Shown piece by piece: positions 23,530-36,677 of a stretch of DNA of 64,000 nt. The stretch's first letter is position 1; every line of letters begins with the position of its first letter. The DNA comes from Wolfiporia cocos (Eukaryota > Basidiomycota > Agaricomycetes > Polyporales > Phaeolaceae): contig JACCLO010000003.1 of the NCBI GenBank assembly GCA_029448655.1, positions 4,960,001 to 5,024,000 of the forward strand, given 5' to 3'. Both the position numbers and the translations under genes were made by a program. The notes beneath the pieces were generated by a model. That model made no database searches. It was given only the letters and a program-made list of their open reading frames with translations, and had not been told where the DNA came from.

Positions 23530-25110
23530 ATATGTACATCTGATGGTAGAGCTGTACATTCAAAGGGCTTAGTGCAGAGGACAGACTGCGCATGAGGAGT
23601 AAATTGGCAGTGTATCGTCAGGAGACTGAGGTGAAGTCACGATGACGTCGCTAGAGCATTCATGCTTTATAAAACATTGAGTCTGAGACGGTATACAAAT
23701 GAGCAATCCCCTAAATTGAAACAAAATAAACCTGTGATGCCTACGTGATGATCCCACGAGAATAGAGGCCGGAGAACCAGATAGGTGCGAGATTGACCCA
23801 ATCAGCCTCCATCTGCCTCTTGGTGCTTTCATCTGGGCCGGAGAATTCCAGCCTCAGCGACCTCAGCAGCATGTACTTTTCCAGCGAGAGGAGGAGGCCT
23901 GGAGGGAATACTGCTGTACGTAATGCAAGCAGTACATGAGACATGATGGCTGGGCCAGCCAATGAGCCATTGAGACTGAAACGGATTATAATTGTCTCAA
24001 GCGTAGTAGGAGATGCGGATGAAATTATCTGCTGGATGACATCATATGTCTCTGCTTTCTCCAGCAAAGCCGGAGGCATTATATGTCCGCTAATGCCTAT
24101 ATCAAGATATTTTAGGCCAACATTTCGGGACAGGTCAACGTCTGATACTGTGCAAGAAGCATATAGCGAGTGCATCAATTTTCCAGTAACGAATTTGCCT
24201 ACCATGCAGAAGCTGTATGCCATGTGGATCCCTGCCAGGGAGTAAAACGAGCGGGGATATATGAAGAACACGTAGAGCCTTCCCTGCATGATGTAGTAGC
24301 TGCTGCAGTCCCGAGCAATTGACGGCTTTCGAGAGAAGTAGTATAGTCGCAGAGCCGCTGGATGTCTCTAGCTCGGTATATAGCCTTAGCGCGCAAAGAT
24401 GATCTGGCCAGTTCAGATCCCCGAAAGTCAACCTCTTGAGATTTGGCGAGGGGATCCATCGTCTGCTGGCCGGAGGTACACGTCTGTCCAACAATCGCAA
24501 GCCGTCGATGTCGAGCCATTCCATGCGGTCGAGTGCGCAGACAAGATGCAAGAGCACCGTGGTCGAAGGGAGGGTGATGTGATAGAGTGTCAGGAGAGTG
24601 ATCGATTCAAAGGTGGAGAGGTTCAGGAACACGCTCTGTGGGATCGTTCCCGGCGTCCATTCTCCATGCTGGATCCAGAGCCATGACAAGCGTGGAAGCT
24701 GTCCGCCTGCAAGCATTGCTGAGAATGTGCCGACATGGGCGAGGCTACGCTGCTTGCCCTGTTCTGCTGCACTGCCCTCAAGGTAGACAACTTCCACAAC
24801 CCGTCTTGGCCTCGGAATTGTCTTCATATAACGCGCAGACAAGCATACCTCTTCCGTGCTATCATAAATTTTGGTAATGTGGGCTGTCTTGAGGTGATGA
24901 CTGGTCGGGTACCACGCCCTGCATACTTCCTCCGTGATACCCAACGTCTCCGGCTCACGTCGCAGATATCCTAGGATCATGTCCCATATTTCCATCGGTA
25001 TCTGGGTTGCCGCCGTCTCCGAGTTGAATCGTGGTAGAGGGGCATCCCGCCTCGAGATCAGTGGTTCCTGTGGATCCGTTGGCGGACACTATTCTATGTC
25101 TCGCAACACT
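23530..25110 (-). pseudogene. F-box gene copy B, 5' and 3' damaged
   Basis: A long frame from 24995 encodes MEIWDMILGYLRREPETLGI and the leucine-rich region to a 55-nt intron at 24148-24202. Exon 2 follows (24147-23741) with LSRNVGLKYLDIGISG. The frame can be extended upstream through LISRRDAPLPRFNSETAA, but a TAG interrupts it near 25090. The last coding block present in copy A is missing. If translated from the internal ATG at 24995, the protein would lack the first part of the F-box. The predicted role is an SCF adaptor, probably now non-functional. Confidence 0.7.
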
Positions 25111-25149
25111 CGTGCTTCAACGCCGAACGCTGAGCCCTCATATACGCAC

Positions 25150-27310
25150 GACTGAACGACAAATCAAGCTCTCGATCAGGGTCACAATTTCGCTTCAAAC
25201 GCACCGCTACGGGCTGCCTTTTCATCTCGCTGGGGACTCTGTATTATGATAGACTTTTGCAAGGCAACGCACGCTGGTTCAAATGGTGAGAGGTGAGGCC
25301 AGTGAACGCTGATGACAAAGTGTTGTCTTCTGTTTCTGGGTGCCAATGCCTATCAGACACATTGAACGCGCGCTCAGAAACGATTCTTTGACCAGAAACG
25401 ATTCTTTGACGCGCCTATAATACAAGTCAGCCCCTCATCGGCGCGAATCGTGTGGTCACAACCTCTGAAGCACTGGTACACTACAGCAGCCAACCGTAGC
25501 TTTTATTCATCCTCATTTACTTCATAATGAACGCAAAGATAAGCCTAAATCTTAATGCTGCCAATGCAATGCGAGAGTAGGCGGCGCTTCGTCTGGTTCC
25601 AGCACGCAGGCCTCCGGCAAGCCCAGGAGGAATGGCTTCCCTCTGCACAGATATACCCAGATGGGGGCATGTCTTCGCATGCGAGCCAACCTCACGGCCG
25701 CAGCGGCTCGTCAACGATGAGACAAAGTCGGCAAGGGTATGTCAATATCATCGCATACCGAGGTACATGCGCTCGATCAAGTACTTTCTCCATAGTGACT
25801 CGTTTAGCCGCACGTTGGTAACGGCAATCTAATTTGCATCCATACGTGGGCTCAGGGACTCGGAGGGTGAAGTAGGTGTGGAACTCGCGATAGTGGTCAG
25901 GAAAGTCTACGGCACCTCAGCTGCAGGCAATCTGTAGGAAGTAGAGTACACTCAAGTCAGAAATCCCCGCAGCGAAGGGCGTTGGGCGCGTTGGGCGGGT
26001 GTAATGTAGCGCGAAGCTCTTTTGCTCATGCAGACTGGTCCTGCACAATTGCGGCAAGGTCTATGTCTCCTCGGTGTGTTCGTGCTTGGCAATAGCGTGA
26101 TCTTCATGACAGCTAGCAAGAGACGAAGGCAATAGCATCTGCAGCGTAATGGTATCATTTCAATCCGGGGGGCAGAGCGGAGGCGAGACATTCAGAAACG
26201 ATGCGTTAGGAGATTGGTGACAAGAAGCGGGAGAATGAGCACGTTCGGTCGTCCGTGGTCACAGTTCAGCGACTTGTGGAATGTGCCAGTCTAGATCACT
26301 AGTCAGAACGACAAGCCATAGTCTGGGGAATGAATGCTTGCTCCGAAATTCTCGCACAGCCAGTGTCCCCATCCAGTCGCAGTATAGGAAGGCTGCAGAA
26401 GGTATCCTGATTATCGTCGGCGTATCATCGAGGCAGTGTGAAACTTGTTCGGCAGTACAGCGCTTAAGAGAGATGCGACGAAGACGAAGGCTGACAGCGC
26501 TGATTGTCAATCCAGCAGATGATATGTCGCTAGTTCTCCAAGACGCTATTTGTTCGCGAGAGAATGTCGCGACCCAGACTACAGAGTGGTCCCGTTCAAT
26601 GTATGAGCTAACGGTCAGAGCTTGGCCGTGTGCCCTTCAGAGCAAATCCAAACGCAGCTGGCGAGTGGTTAGACAGTTCAGTGCGCGAAGCAAAGGCTCC
26701 AAAGCAGGCAGACACGCGTCGCAGGTTGTGCTCATAAGCGTATCTGCAACAATTCATACAGAACTCGTTCTAATGAGGAGAGTCTGTTAGAGAATGAGGG
26801 GCCGACGCATATTCCGTGTTACTGTCCTCGAGCATCTTGCACCAGAGCAATCTGGACGTTGCGTCAGAGCCGAGTGTACATCCGCCGACGCCGTCAGGGA
26901 TCCTGAGTAAGGCCTGATTTCCCGGTGTACGCTATTCGGCGTACGTCTGGCTTTTCCAGCGCTGTTCAACAGATCGTACCTATTGACATGACGAACGGTG
27001 GCAACAGGAAAGGGACGGGTCGCAGTAGGGCGAAGGTTGTAGTGGAGCACAGATCGGAGAGATTTTGATCATTCCTCTCCTCTAGAGCCAGTCGGCACCG
27101 CTGCCGAGAAGGGTTCAGTCAAGCTTTCACGTCCATAGGCAGCGAGTCAGTATTTGCTTGTCGCAAGTCTCGGCATTTGCTGAGGCACCAGGTATACACA
27201 GCGTGTGTTACTCCCAGTAGGCAGAATGTCCATAGAGAGCGAGAAGAGACAGTCGATGAAGAGTCTGTGTTGCCGTTGCTATACACCAAGGTGGGACGCG
27301 ACATGTCACG
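25150..27310. repeat. Spacer module of unit 2
   Basis: It starts with the conserved post-F-box block near 25170 and ends with the ACATGTCACGATGTGACCG boundary motif near 27303. It is a diverged, shorter version of the modules at 19011, 31800 and 58220. ORFs overlap on both strands and lack domain features. Confidence 0.55.
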
Positions 27311-28749
27311 ATGTGACCGACCTGTAACGCCGTAAGCGACAAAGACATATGAGAACGTGCGTGCTTACCTCCATTCGCTAGACGCGGCTCAGCTCGATAT
27401 TGATGGTGTCAGCTGTGATATACTCAGGTGGAAGACCTTGTGATCGACTATGCAGACGCAATGACACACGGAGGCGATCGTCGCCGTCAATTTGCACGAT
27501 ATACAGACATTGTTGTATTAGCTATATGCCAAACCTTCGGCGCGGTCAACGTCGGCATGCAGTCTGAAATCTGGAGACTGGAGTGCGGACGACGTTAGCA
27601 TATATTTATGAAGGACATGGGTCACAACTTAGCTCTCAGCGGTGCTTCGTGATACGCAGACGAGCACGGTGGTGTAGCTGTACGCAGCGTGGTATGTCAA
27701 TGCATCGCCTAGATGGCTGCTCCTTGGGTTCAGGCCGACGCAGGTGAGCAGAATGCGGCAAACATGACTGATTTCACCGTCAGAGGCATCATTGTAATCT
27801 ATGCCATGTCTGAGATGAGCCGCATCGCGGGAAACCGCAGCAACGCTACCAAATCTATATCCCGTGGGTTGATTCCCTGCGTCGCCATTACTTTTGTCTA
27901 TTGACCATGCACAGCACAGGCGCGGCAACGACGTCTACGCACGATTGGCAAGCACTCGAGCTCGCAGGAATGCGGCACACCCACCATTCAGCTACAGCAG
28001 CTGCACGAGCTCGAGGGTGTTCGCGTACAATATGTATGCGGACACGATTCATATCCTCGTGACCGGGTTGATCAGCCAATAGGTCGGTTGAGATGTCTAT
28101 ATAATTGTCAAACGGACGGCGAGTGAATCTCATGGAGCAATGTAGATCTAACGGATGCCAATGGACTTCTACTAGTCGCTTATTGAGTCAGTCTCGGGTT
28201 TGTGCAGGTAACCAGCTCCTCATTACCTATTTGATACGCTGAAGTTTCACAGCAAGGCCCTGCGACATGCCCATCTCTAGCACCACAGACTATCTGGGGA
28301 GCTCTGGTGCGTGCTCACCCCCGCCCTCGTCCTTTTATGCGAAGACTTTGCGCAACAACGCTCATATATAGCCCAGCATGGCTCTCATTCGCTTAGGACG
28401 CGATGATGCGATGGGACATCCTGCTCACCCTGACACATGCGTTGTACAAAATCTCGGTGGGTGTATTCCCCGCACTATATGATGGAGCGGCAGCCGTTGA
28501 TATGGTCAAGAATGCACGCTGTGCCCTGTCTGCCGTGCGCTGTATGCATCTCGTCCAATTCCGCTGCTTGATTTGCGCTTTTCCGTTGGAGGCAGTATTC
28601 GGGACCACAAGAGTACGTATACCACGACTCAACCACCGTAGTGAGCAGTCCCCGTGGACCAGGCGGCACTCAAGAAACACCGGGCCACGGTCACATCAGA
28701 ATGCTTCTGCTATCCGCAGCGTCCACGTCCAGCGTCTGCTCTGAATCAA

Positions 28750-29830
28750 TGCGATTATACGTTAGCTCGCCTGCAAATCGTGCGTTGGAGATTGATCGCA
28801 GGAGACGGAAGACGAACACGACCGGTCGTTTGAGAGACCAGGGGAACTCGATTCCAGAGGAAGCGTCCCAAAATGACATGCATGTTGACGATGTCACGGC
28901 GTAACAGATACAGTCTGAGAGACTCGTCGTCGAGTATAAGGCGACCGTGAAGGGGCCGCTGGACGAGCTGGACGGGCTCAGCAACAACAGCAGCTTCGCG
29001 CAGCACGCCTGGCCTCTACAGTGCGACCTCGCGGTCGCTCGCACCGAAGGCTAGCAAGGTCCTGGGTGCTCCTTTGCGCCATGGCCGTCGGCACTGACCA
29101 CAGCTATGGTCCGCAGCGGGAGCTTCTGCGAACGAACTAGCAAGGCCCAAGTTCGACGGGTTCGAGAAGGAGCTCTATGACATCCGCGGCAAGCTCGGTG
29201 CAGGCCAGAGAATGTTGCCCTGCATCCGTGTGCTTGCTGGTGAGAGGCCTACAAGGGGTGGTTCGACCGCAGCGACGCGGCGACGGCCTGCTTGCAGGGC
29301 GAGAATGCTGCGCCGCTGGCGCGCCTGAAGGAGCTGGAGATGAGCGGCGCGTACCGCGGCAGCGGCGGGGATCCCCTCGCGCTACGTGCAGGTGTTCATC
29401 AACAAGTGCCTAGAGTTGCACGAGGCCGTCGAGGAGATCTTGTGCGTCAAGTTCGCGCCCTATGCGACCGGCGACTTATGACCTCACCACCCAGTTCATG
29501 TGCAAGCCTCGCGGCAATGGGGCGCGCATCCAGCTCGTGAAACAGGGCGTGGGAGGGAATCAGGACCCGCAGCTCATACGCTGCTGGATAGGGAGAGTGC
29601 ATCTCGAGCATCATCACATGCATCTTTCTGGAGTCGTACAAGAGCGTCAGGCGGAAGCAGTACACTACGCCTGTGGACTCGGTCTCATGTATCGTGAGCT
29701 TTGTCGAATATTGGTCGTGTATGGCAGCGACTGCCTGTGTGATGCTGCGGGCTATGATTACAGACAAGTGAGATGGGTCAGACGGACTCTGTGCCAGTGC
29801 AAAGCTGGAAATGGCTGAGGGCGCAGGATA
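28750..29830 (+). pseudogene. Coiled-coil pseudogene 2, possible Csm1/Pcs1-like
   Basis: Broken plus-strand frames encode FEKELYDIRGKLGAGQ (about 29160), LKELEMSGAYRGSGGDPLAL (about 29325) and YDLTTQFMCKPRGNGARIQL followed by VKQGVGGNQDPQLI (about 29475-29575). The frame changes between blocks, so it cannot make one protein. The same blocks occur at 14535-16420 and 53500-54480. The gene converges on F-box copy C. The Csm1/Pcs1 assignment is tentative. Confidence 0.5.
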
Positions 29831-29934
29831 TGCCCTGTTCTCTTCCTGGCCCAATGCCCGTCGCGCGTGTACCACTGAGGCGGTCAAGGAACAACAGACC
29901 GTGATAATCACGCAGGACGTCGCATCAACATCTT

Positions 29935-31790
29935 CAGATCCTTCACGATGCACTTCAAGTCAGATATAAACCTCGTCTTTACAGGATTTGGCAACCCAGA
30001 AATCCTCCACAACACCGTCTTTCAAGGGAGGTGTGGCAACGAGGAGACGAAGAGACTTGGCACGGATTTATGTAGCCAGTCCGCATCGCGGTAATTAGAG
30101 GGAACGCCATATTCGCGTAAAAGTGATGGCACAGAGTTGAACATCGGAAGGTTATAGTCAGACTGTACGTGTGGAGCGAGATGAGTTCATCATCATGAAC
30201 CTGTGTAGTGAAGTCGTGATGCTGTCGTTTTATGGTCATGCCATAAATCTAAGGCTGAGACGGTATACGGATGAGCAATTCTCCATATTGAAGCGAATGA
30301 ATTTGAGGTGCCTACCTCATAATCCTGCGAGAATAGAGGCTGGGGAACCAAATTGGTGCAAGATTGGCCCAAGTAGCCTCCATCTGCCTCTTGGAACTTT
30401 CATCTGCATTCAAGAACCACAGCTCCACCGACTTCAGCGACGTGTACTTTTCTGGTTCGAGTGGGTGGTCCGGAGGGCACAGTGCTGTACGTAATGCGTC
30501 CAGCACGTGCGACATAATCGATGTGCTTGCTGCTGAGGTAGTAAGCCACATGTAGATACTAATTTCTCCAAGTACCGTAGGGCATGTGGATGAGATGATC
30601 CGCTGGATCACACCATATGTCTCTGCTCTCTCCAGAAAAGCTGCAGGTATGGCTGAGCTAGTGCTTATAGACAGTTCCCGTAGGCCAACATTGCGGGACA
30701 GGTCCACATCTTGTACTGTGCAAGAAGCATGCAGTGAGCGTATCAACTGTCAAGTAACGAATGTGCGTACCGCGAAGAGGTTGTATGCTGTGTGCATTCG
30801 CGCCAGTGGGTAGTTCGAATGGGTTTATCCAAACTTGACGCAAGGCTTTCCCTGCATGATGCAGTAGCTCCTGCATATCCGAGCAGCTGAGGGCGTTCGA
30901 GAGGAACAGTGCGGTCACAGAGCCGCTGGACATCTCCAGCGCAGCGGACCAGATCATGGAAAGTTCATCTGCCCCACTCAGGTCCCGAAAGTACAACTGC
31001 TTGAGACTCGGCGAGGGAGTCCATCGTCTGCTGGCTGGAGGCACCCGTCTGTCCAACAACCGCAAGGCTGATATGTGGAGCCGCTCCAGGCGATCGAATG
31101 CACAGATAAGGTGTAAGAACACCGTGATCGAAGGCAGGGTGATGTCAGCGAGTTCCAAGCTCGTGATGGAATGGAATGAGGAGAGGTGCAGGAACACGCT
31201 CTGTGGAATCGCACCCGGCGTCCAGTCTCCACGCCCGACCAAGAGCGTTGACAGTTGTGGGAGGAGTCCGTCTGCGAACATTGCTGCGAACGTGCCGAGA
31301 TGTACGAGGTTGCGGTGCTTTCCCTCCGCACTGTCCTCCTCTGCTTCATTGTCGCTGCGCTGACTCCCTCCTCTGCTGCGCTGCTTGCCCTCCTCTGCTG
31401 CACTGCCCAAAAGGTCGACATATACCGCACTGCGTCTTGGCTTCGGGACCGTCTTGATATAACGCGCATACAGGCGTACGTCGTCCATGCTACGAAGAGA
31501 ACGATGATCACTCTTGAGGCAATGACTGATCGGGTACCAGCCTCTGCATACTTCCTCCGCGATGCCCAACGTCTCTGACTCATCTTCCAGGTATTGTAAA
31601 ATCTTGTCCCATATCTCGATTGGTATCCGGGATGCCGCCGTCACCGAGTAGAACTGAGGTAGTAAGGATTCCCGTCTCGAAAGCAATAGTCTCCACCACT
31701 CTCTTGGCGCATGCCACTCGATCTCTCGCAATATCTGTGCCTCAACGTCGAACGTTGAGCTCTCTATTACAGATGACTGAGGAGCAGTTT
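29935..31790 (-). pseudogene. F-box gene copy C, nearly intact
   Basis: The frame from about 31785 encodes STFDVEAQILREIEW, then the F-box RIPIEIWDKILQYLEDESET and a leucine-rich region. A 55-nt intron at 30716-30770 (GTACGC...CACAG) joins it in frame to exon 2 (30715-30312, with LSRNVGLRELSIST). A degraded last block lies at about 30130-29935. There is no in-frame ATG between the upstream TAA and the F-box (TTG at 31731), so either an upstream exon supplies the start or the gene is dead. The copy contains an acidic insertion (SDNEAEEDSAEGK) absent from copy A. The predicted role is an SCF substrate adaptor. Confidence 0.65.
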
Positions 31791-31799
31791 AAGCCTTGA

Positions 31800-34700
31800 T
31801 TGAGGGTCACAACTGCGCTACAGACGCACCGCTGCAGGCTGCCCTTCCATCTCGTCGGTCATCTCGCATTTGGATAGCCTCTTGCTGGGGGACGCTGACC
31901 GGGGAGCAAGGTTCTAGCAGCGAGAGGGGAGCAAGGAGGGCAAGTGCTTGTTCTCTATCTTCATCGTATCTGGGTGCTTATAAGACGCTTCTGGCGCGCA
32001 CTCGGATCCAACCCTTCGACGCGCCCATACATATACAGCGCAGCCTTTACACAGGCTTCATGGTAGACATGTACATCCCCACCTGACTTTTGGCTGAACA
32101 GTAAGTGATCGCACCCAGCCTACATGTCCCTATACTTAAGTTCATAGTGACACTGTCCTTCTTCTTCAGTGCATACTTCATCTCGCGCACATCATGTAGT
32201 GCCCTCATGTCGCACTGCCTCGTGTGCTGCACTGGCCACTCTTGCCTTCGAACAGCCTTCTGCGAAGATTTTGCGTGCTTCGGATGTGGGAGAGATAAGC
32301 ACAGCGCGCCTGAACGCTCTTGCACTTCTGATACGCGTCTGCCTCAGGCAATGCAGGATTAGTTGCTTGCCAACTCCGTGACCGGGTTCATCAGAGCTCT
32401 CTCGAGGTTATGATAAGTGGACCGCAGACCTGTTTTTCCATGAACATACCAAGGTATTAGGACAAGCGGCCACTCAAGACATGCGTAACTCACTCAAGCA
32501 CGAGCAGTGTCGTATCCGGTCCGGGGAATACGGAGCTAGACGATTGCTTGCTGTTCGGGACTCCTGGTACAAGTTGATATGAGCATGATGGGGAGCGAGA
32601 AATAGAATAAGTGGTAACGTACCAATCGTCTCATCCGCCATGTGCACTTGAACGCGTTCTGCTGGTAGTGACCAACGCCAGCTTGAGGATCGCCTATGGT
32701 CCTGGCCGTCCTTTTCGCATTCTAGCAGACTGAGGGCGTCATTGCCGCTACGCGAATACTCGTGTGTCCCCGCATTGCTTCATGCCGAAGGCCGCGAGGA
32801 GTTCACTGTTGATCGCATCTCTATCTTGACACGCAGTGTATCCGAGATGCCTACGGGTGGGACTGGTGAGTCATATTGTGAACGCGTTGATGTTATGGCA
32901 CGCACGCTCACCCGATGTTGAACCAAATCGCATTGAACAATCTATTTGATAGATCTGCATCAGTGCTGCAGCCCATATACTGCCTGGGCGACCTAAATGA
33001 GCGGGACAAGAAGGCGTTGCAGTTCTCACCACGATGGTCCTTCCAGCATCACCCTGACCGCATCCAGTCGGCGTCATAGGCCTGCGCGATATCGTGTTGG
33101 AGATTATCACCGATATCAGAATATCTGGCGCACGAATTCTATCAGTGCAGCAAGCGTAGACAATGATTGATGTGACTATCAGAGACGATTCTTATGAGAG
33201 GCCATATCACACAATATTGCAAGCAAGTAATACCTATTTGTGTGATATTTTGAGTCCTGGTTCGCGAACGAACAAGAAATTAGAGATGCTGTGCTCACTA
33301 CCTGCCGCACCTAGTTCTGTACACCGTTGCTGCCTCGCCACAATAAGCCATTCTTAGTCGAATGCAAACCACGATGATCAAGAACGAGTAAGAGAAAATA
33401 CGTGGCGAACTTCTATTTGGGAGGTCCATCGTCCGGTTCCAGCTCGCGGAGGGGCCGGCAAGCTGATCAATAGCAGGAAGAATAGCTTCTCTTTGCGCAG
33501 ACACACCTAAAGGAACACATCCTTGACACACAGGTCAACTTCAAGGTGGCTCGTCGACGGTGAGACGAAGTCGGCAGAGTTTGGATACAGCATCACGTAC
33601 GAGCAAAGCCACGCGAGCTCGATCGGCTACTTCCTCCACGAGCGTGGTCATTTGTTCGACCGCAAATTGGGGACGGCGACCTTGTCCGTGTCCCACATGT
33701 CTCAAAGAGCCAGGAGGTGGAGTATGTGTGGAATTCGCGCGAGTAATCGGCGAAGTACGCTGTGCCCTAGCTGCAGGAGATCTGCGAGAGGTACGGCGTG
33801 CTCGGTGGTGATCCATGCTGCCCAAAGGTAATATAAGCGTTGGTTAGATGGCAGTCAGAGGTCCAACTACTGATGCAGTCTGGTGGCGGAAAACAGTGGT
33901 GAAATATCCTCTACCTTGTGCCTCATGATACGTAAGTCCATTAGCATCAATTCAGAGACCAAGGCTATATTATGTAGCGCAGCAGCAGCATCTCAATCCA
34001 GACGTACAAAGGCGGCGAGCCCTTCATGTCGTTCTCTAACATGCGGCCGTCAGAGTCGCAAGAATGCGGACACCACGACTCGACCAGCGCGTTAAGCGGC
34101 CACCGTGGATTCGGCGGCACTCTACAAACGCCCGAGCCACAGTCACAGTGGAATGCCTCTGTGATCCGCAGCGTCCACGTCCGCCGTTCGCTCTGGAATT
34201 GATGTGCATATGTATCAGGTCGCCGAAATATTGTGCGTTGAAGATTGACGGCAGGAGACGAAGAGCGACTGCGGTCGGTTATTCGTGACTACAGAAACGT
34301 CGACTTGGAGCGTCCATCTCATCTAATCAGTACCCGTGATACATGCAATTGATCCTTACTTCTAAGTTATTGCGCAGCCAATGACCTCATCCAGTCGCAA
34401 CATGTGAGGTCCGCAGAAAGTCCCCGACTACTGTCAGTGTATCATCGGGGAAGGGCGATAGCAATAACATATCGTCTGGCGCTACATATCTTGGTGGAGG
34501 CGTGACGAAGACGTCAGGAGACAGCGGCAAGGTATCAATCGAATATTGATATCTCACAAGTTCCCCCAAGGTCCTGTTTTTTCTGCCGAAGGATGGATGT
34601 CGTTTCCCCGATTGCACCTTCCAAGTCGTATACCAGAGCTCTCGTTCGTCTGCAGAGCTTACGGTCAAAGGTTGACCATGTACCTTATCGCAAAATCGAA

Positions 34701-35344
34701 AAGTAGCGGACAGAGAATCAGAAAGTTTATTGAGCGAGGCAGCATAGGTGAGAAAGTCTTCAGAGCAAGGAGACAAGCGTCGCAGGTCACGTTCGTGGGC
34801 GTACCTGCAACATGCTGAGCGGGACTCGTTGCCAATCAAACCCGTCAGAGAATCAAGCATCGGTACATCAGCCCTGTCACCGTCCTTGTGCGACTTGCAC
34901 CAGCACAGCCCAGACACTTTGTCGGAGTCGATTGTACACTCACCGACGCCGCCCGATACTCTGGATGAGACCTGAGGCCTGATTGCCTAGTGTACGCCAT
35001 ACAGCGTACCTCACCCTTTTCCAGAGCTGGTGAGCAGATCATATCTGTGGGCATGACATACTGCAGCAATAGAAAAGAGACGGCTCGCAGCACGGCGAAA
35101 GCTACAGCGAGGCACAGATCGGAGACTCTTCGCCATTCCTCTGGAGCCAGCTGGCACTTCCGTCGAGAAGGGTTCGAGGAGAGCCAGCATTCGATGTCCA
35201 GGAGGGCCGAGTTGGTGTTTGCTTTCCGCGTGCCTGCGAGAGTCGCGGTGTCTGCTGAGGCACCAGGCATGCAGAGGGTTGTGGGTACGTGTGCAGGGCA
35301 TCTAGAGGAGCACCAAGAGAAAACGCGACATGTCACGATGTGAC
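31800..35344. repeat. Spacer module of unit 3
   Basis: It starts with the conserved post-F-box block near 31805 and ends with the boundary motif near 35335. A minus-strand frame at 32325-32047 encodes AVRRQEWPVQHTRQCDMRAL and is conserved at 56962-56615 and, more weakly, at 58627-58421. A longer minus-strand frame at 34917-34387 has no recognisable domain. No supported gene. Confidence 0.5.
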
Positions 35345-35543
35345 CGATTGTAACTTGTGCTGTGGCTGTGGCGCGATGGCATCTTGATTCAGCTATCGAT
35401 GAACTCCATCATCTCATGCAAGACCTCGTCGTTGACTGATTTGCAGGTGCGCTGGCACATGGAGGGGATCTGCGCGACATACAGACATTATCGCACTAGC
35501 TGTGCGTCAAATCTTTGTCGTGCTCGACATTGCCCTGCATCTG
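35345..35543. repeat. Left half of a local duplication, ending at the outer-element target site
   Basis: Sequence from about 35415 (CTCATGCAAGACCTCGTCGT) to ATCTG at 35539-35543 continues at 51662-51722 beyond the retroelement. The same stretch occurs uninterrupted at about 51733-51892, where ATCTG is present only once (51826-51830). Confidence 0.85.
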
Positions 35544-35914
35544 TGTCACAAGCCGATTTTCTCCAACTAGCTTGCGACTAGGGACAACTCTTATCTTATC
35601 TAAGCGACCGCCTATGCATCACGTGCAAGGACCCCGAACACCCCACACGTGCCTACACAGACCCCGGACACCCTTGATGTGGCTCTACACCTACGATAGG
35701 GTTTACCATACTCTAAACGGTCTATCAGCTTACGTAATACTGTATAGTAGCCAAACATGTACAAACAGCCTACGAGCATATATACCAGCCAGACGAGCAG
35801 GGAGCACCCCAGACTCGTCTTGGCCTTTGTTGCCTTGAGTAGCCTCAGATCAGGAATACGCTTTCACGCGAGTAATATTCCCCTGAGTAGTTGCTTGAGA
35901 ACACGCTTGTGTCA
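35544..35914 (+). repeat. 5' LTR of the outer element
   Basis: The LTR runs from TGTCACAAG to CTTGTGTCA, 371 bp. It differs from the 3' LTR only at a C/T in ACAAC(T/C)CTTATC and a C/T in ACCGC(C/T)TATGC. A TATATA box lies at 35779-35784. R is inferred to start at 35811. Confidence 0.95.
35779..35821 (+). promoter_or_regulatory. TATA box and inferred transcript start of the outer element
   Basis: TATATACC begins at 35779. About 32 nt downstream, AGACTCGTCTT (35811-35821) is the exact reverse complement of the primer-binding site at 35916-35926. If transcription starts there, as in Tf1, the RNA 5' end would fold back and act as its own primer. Confidence 0.75.
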
Positions 35915-35915
35915 T

Positions 35916-35926
35916 AAGACGAGTCT
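35916..35926 (+). other. Self-priming primer-binding site of the outer element
   Basis: AAGACGAGTCT lies one base after the 5' LTR and pairs perfectly over 11 nt with AGACTCGTCTT at 35811-35821. It does not begin with TGG, as sites complementary to a tRNA 3' CCA end do. Confidence 0.8.
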
Positions 35927-36677
35927 CCACCCCGTTCTGAGTTCATTCCAGAACAACCCCGGCGCACTAGGGGCAAAGTGCACTGTTTCTTCGCCCTCGA
36001 ATTGACTTCGGTCGATTCGGGTGTATAAACTTTTATCCTCCCGTATCCCAGGGACAAGGGACTGGGTTCTGGGGGACTATACTTGTGAACAGCGTGTAGG
36101 GGACCACTCCTACCGTTGCTTCTAAGCTACTGGGCCACCGTCGTGCAACGCGGCGTAAAGGCTTTGGGTTACAACCCCACCGTAGTAACTGTGTACCCGA
36201 CGCGAAATAATCAAAGGCGTTAAGGGGCCCTACAGCAGATTACAGAGGCACTGGACACCTATTTACGCGCATTACCGCGCCACTATACGGGCATTACCGC
36301 CCCCCCGTTACTATAACAACCCAGCGCCCCACAAGGCGGCTGAAGGAGCGCGACACAGCTCACACCATACGACCACTTGGCCCAAATACGATAGTTTTAG
36401 ACCCTCCATCCCAAGGGTTTAGATCCCGTGCCCCCGGTATCCCGAATTAGCTTCGGGGCTGGACGAGGTTTCGGAGGCAGAGATTACTTGCCGGCCTTGG
36501 GCTGAAAACCCCTTGGCGTTTCTTGGCGCACCTCCGAAAAGAGGTGGTCTCTGAATAGAGTGGAAGAACAGTTTCTAGTTACCACCCCGATCGCAGCTAT
36601 AGGCTGATCCACAGTGGGCGGGTAGCGCTGTTTTTCGCGACTCTACATTCCCTACATACACTTCTCAATACGATACA
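35927..36677 (+). other. Untranslated leader of the outer element
   Basis: The leader lies between primer-binding site and gag-pol start. It is non-coding and contains ATTACCGC twice near 36275-36300, the complement of GGTAAT-type motifs in LTR-X. The gag-pol ATG is preceded by an A-rich context (ACA ATG GC). Confidence 0.6.

Larger units (their letters stand above)
27302..35344. repeat. Segmental duplication unit 3
   Basis: This unit and 51945-60975 share the same order: boundary motif, left module, coiled-coil pseudogene, F-box gene, spacer. They align at a nearly constant offset of about 24.64 kb up to roughly 32.8 kb. Beyond that the right copy carries an additional F-box relic. The offset includes the outer retroelement, which inserted between the two units after the duplication. 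Confidence 0.8.
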
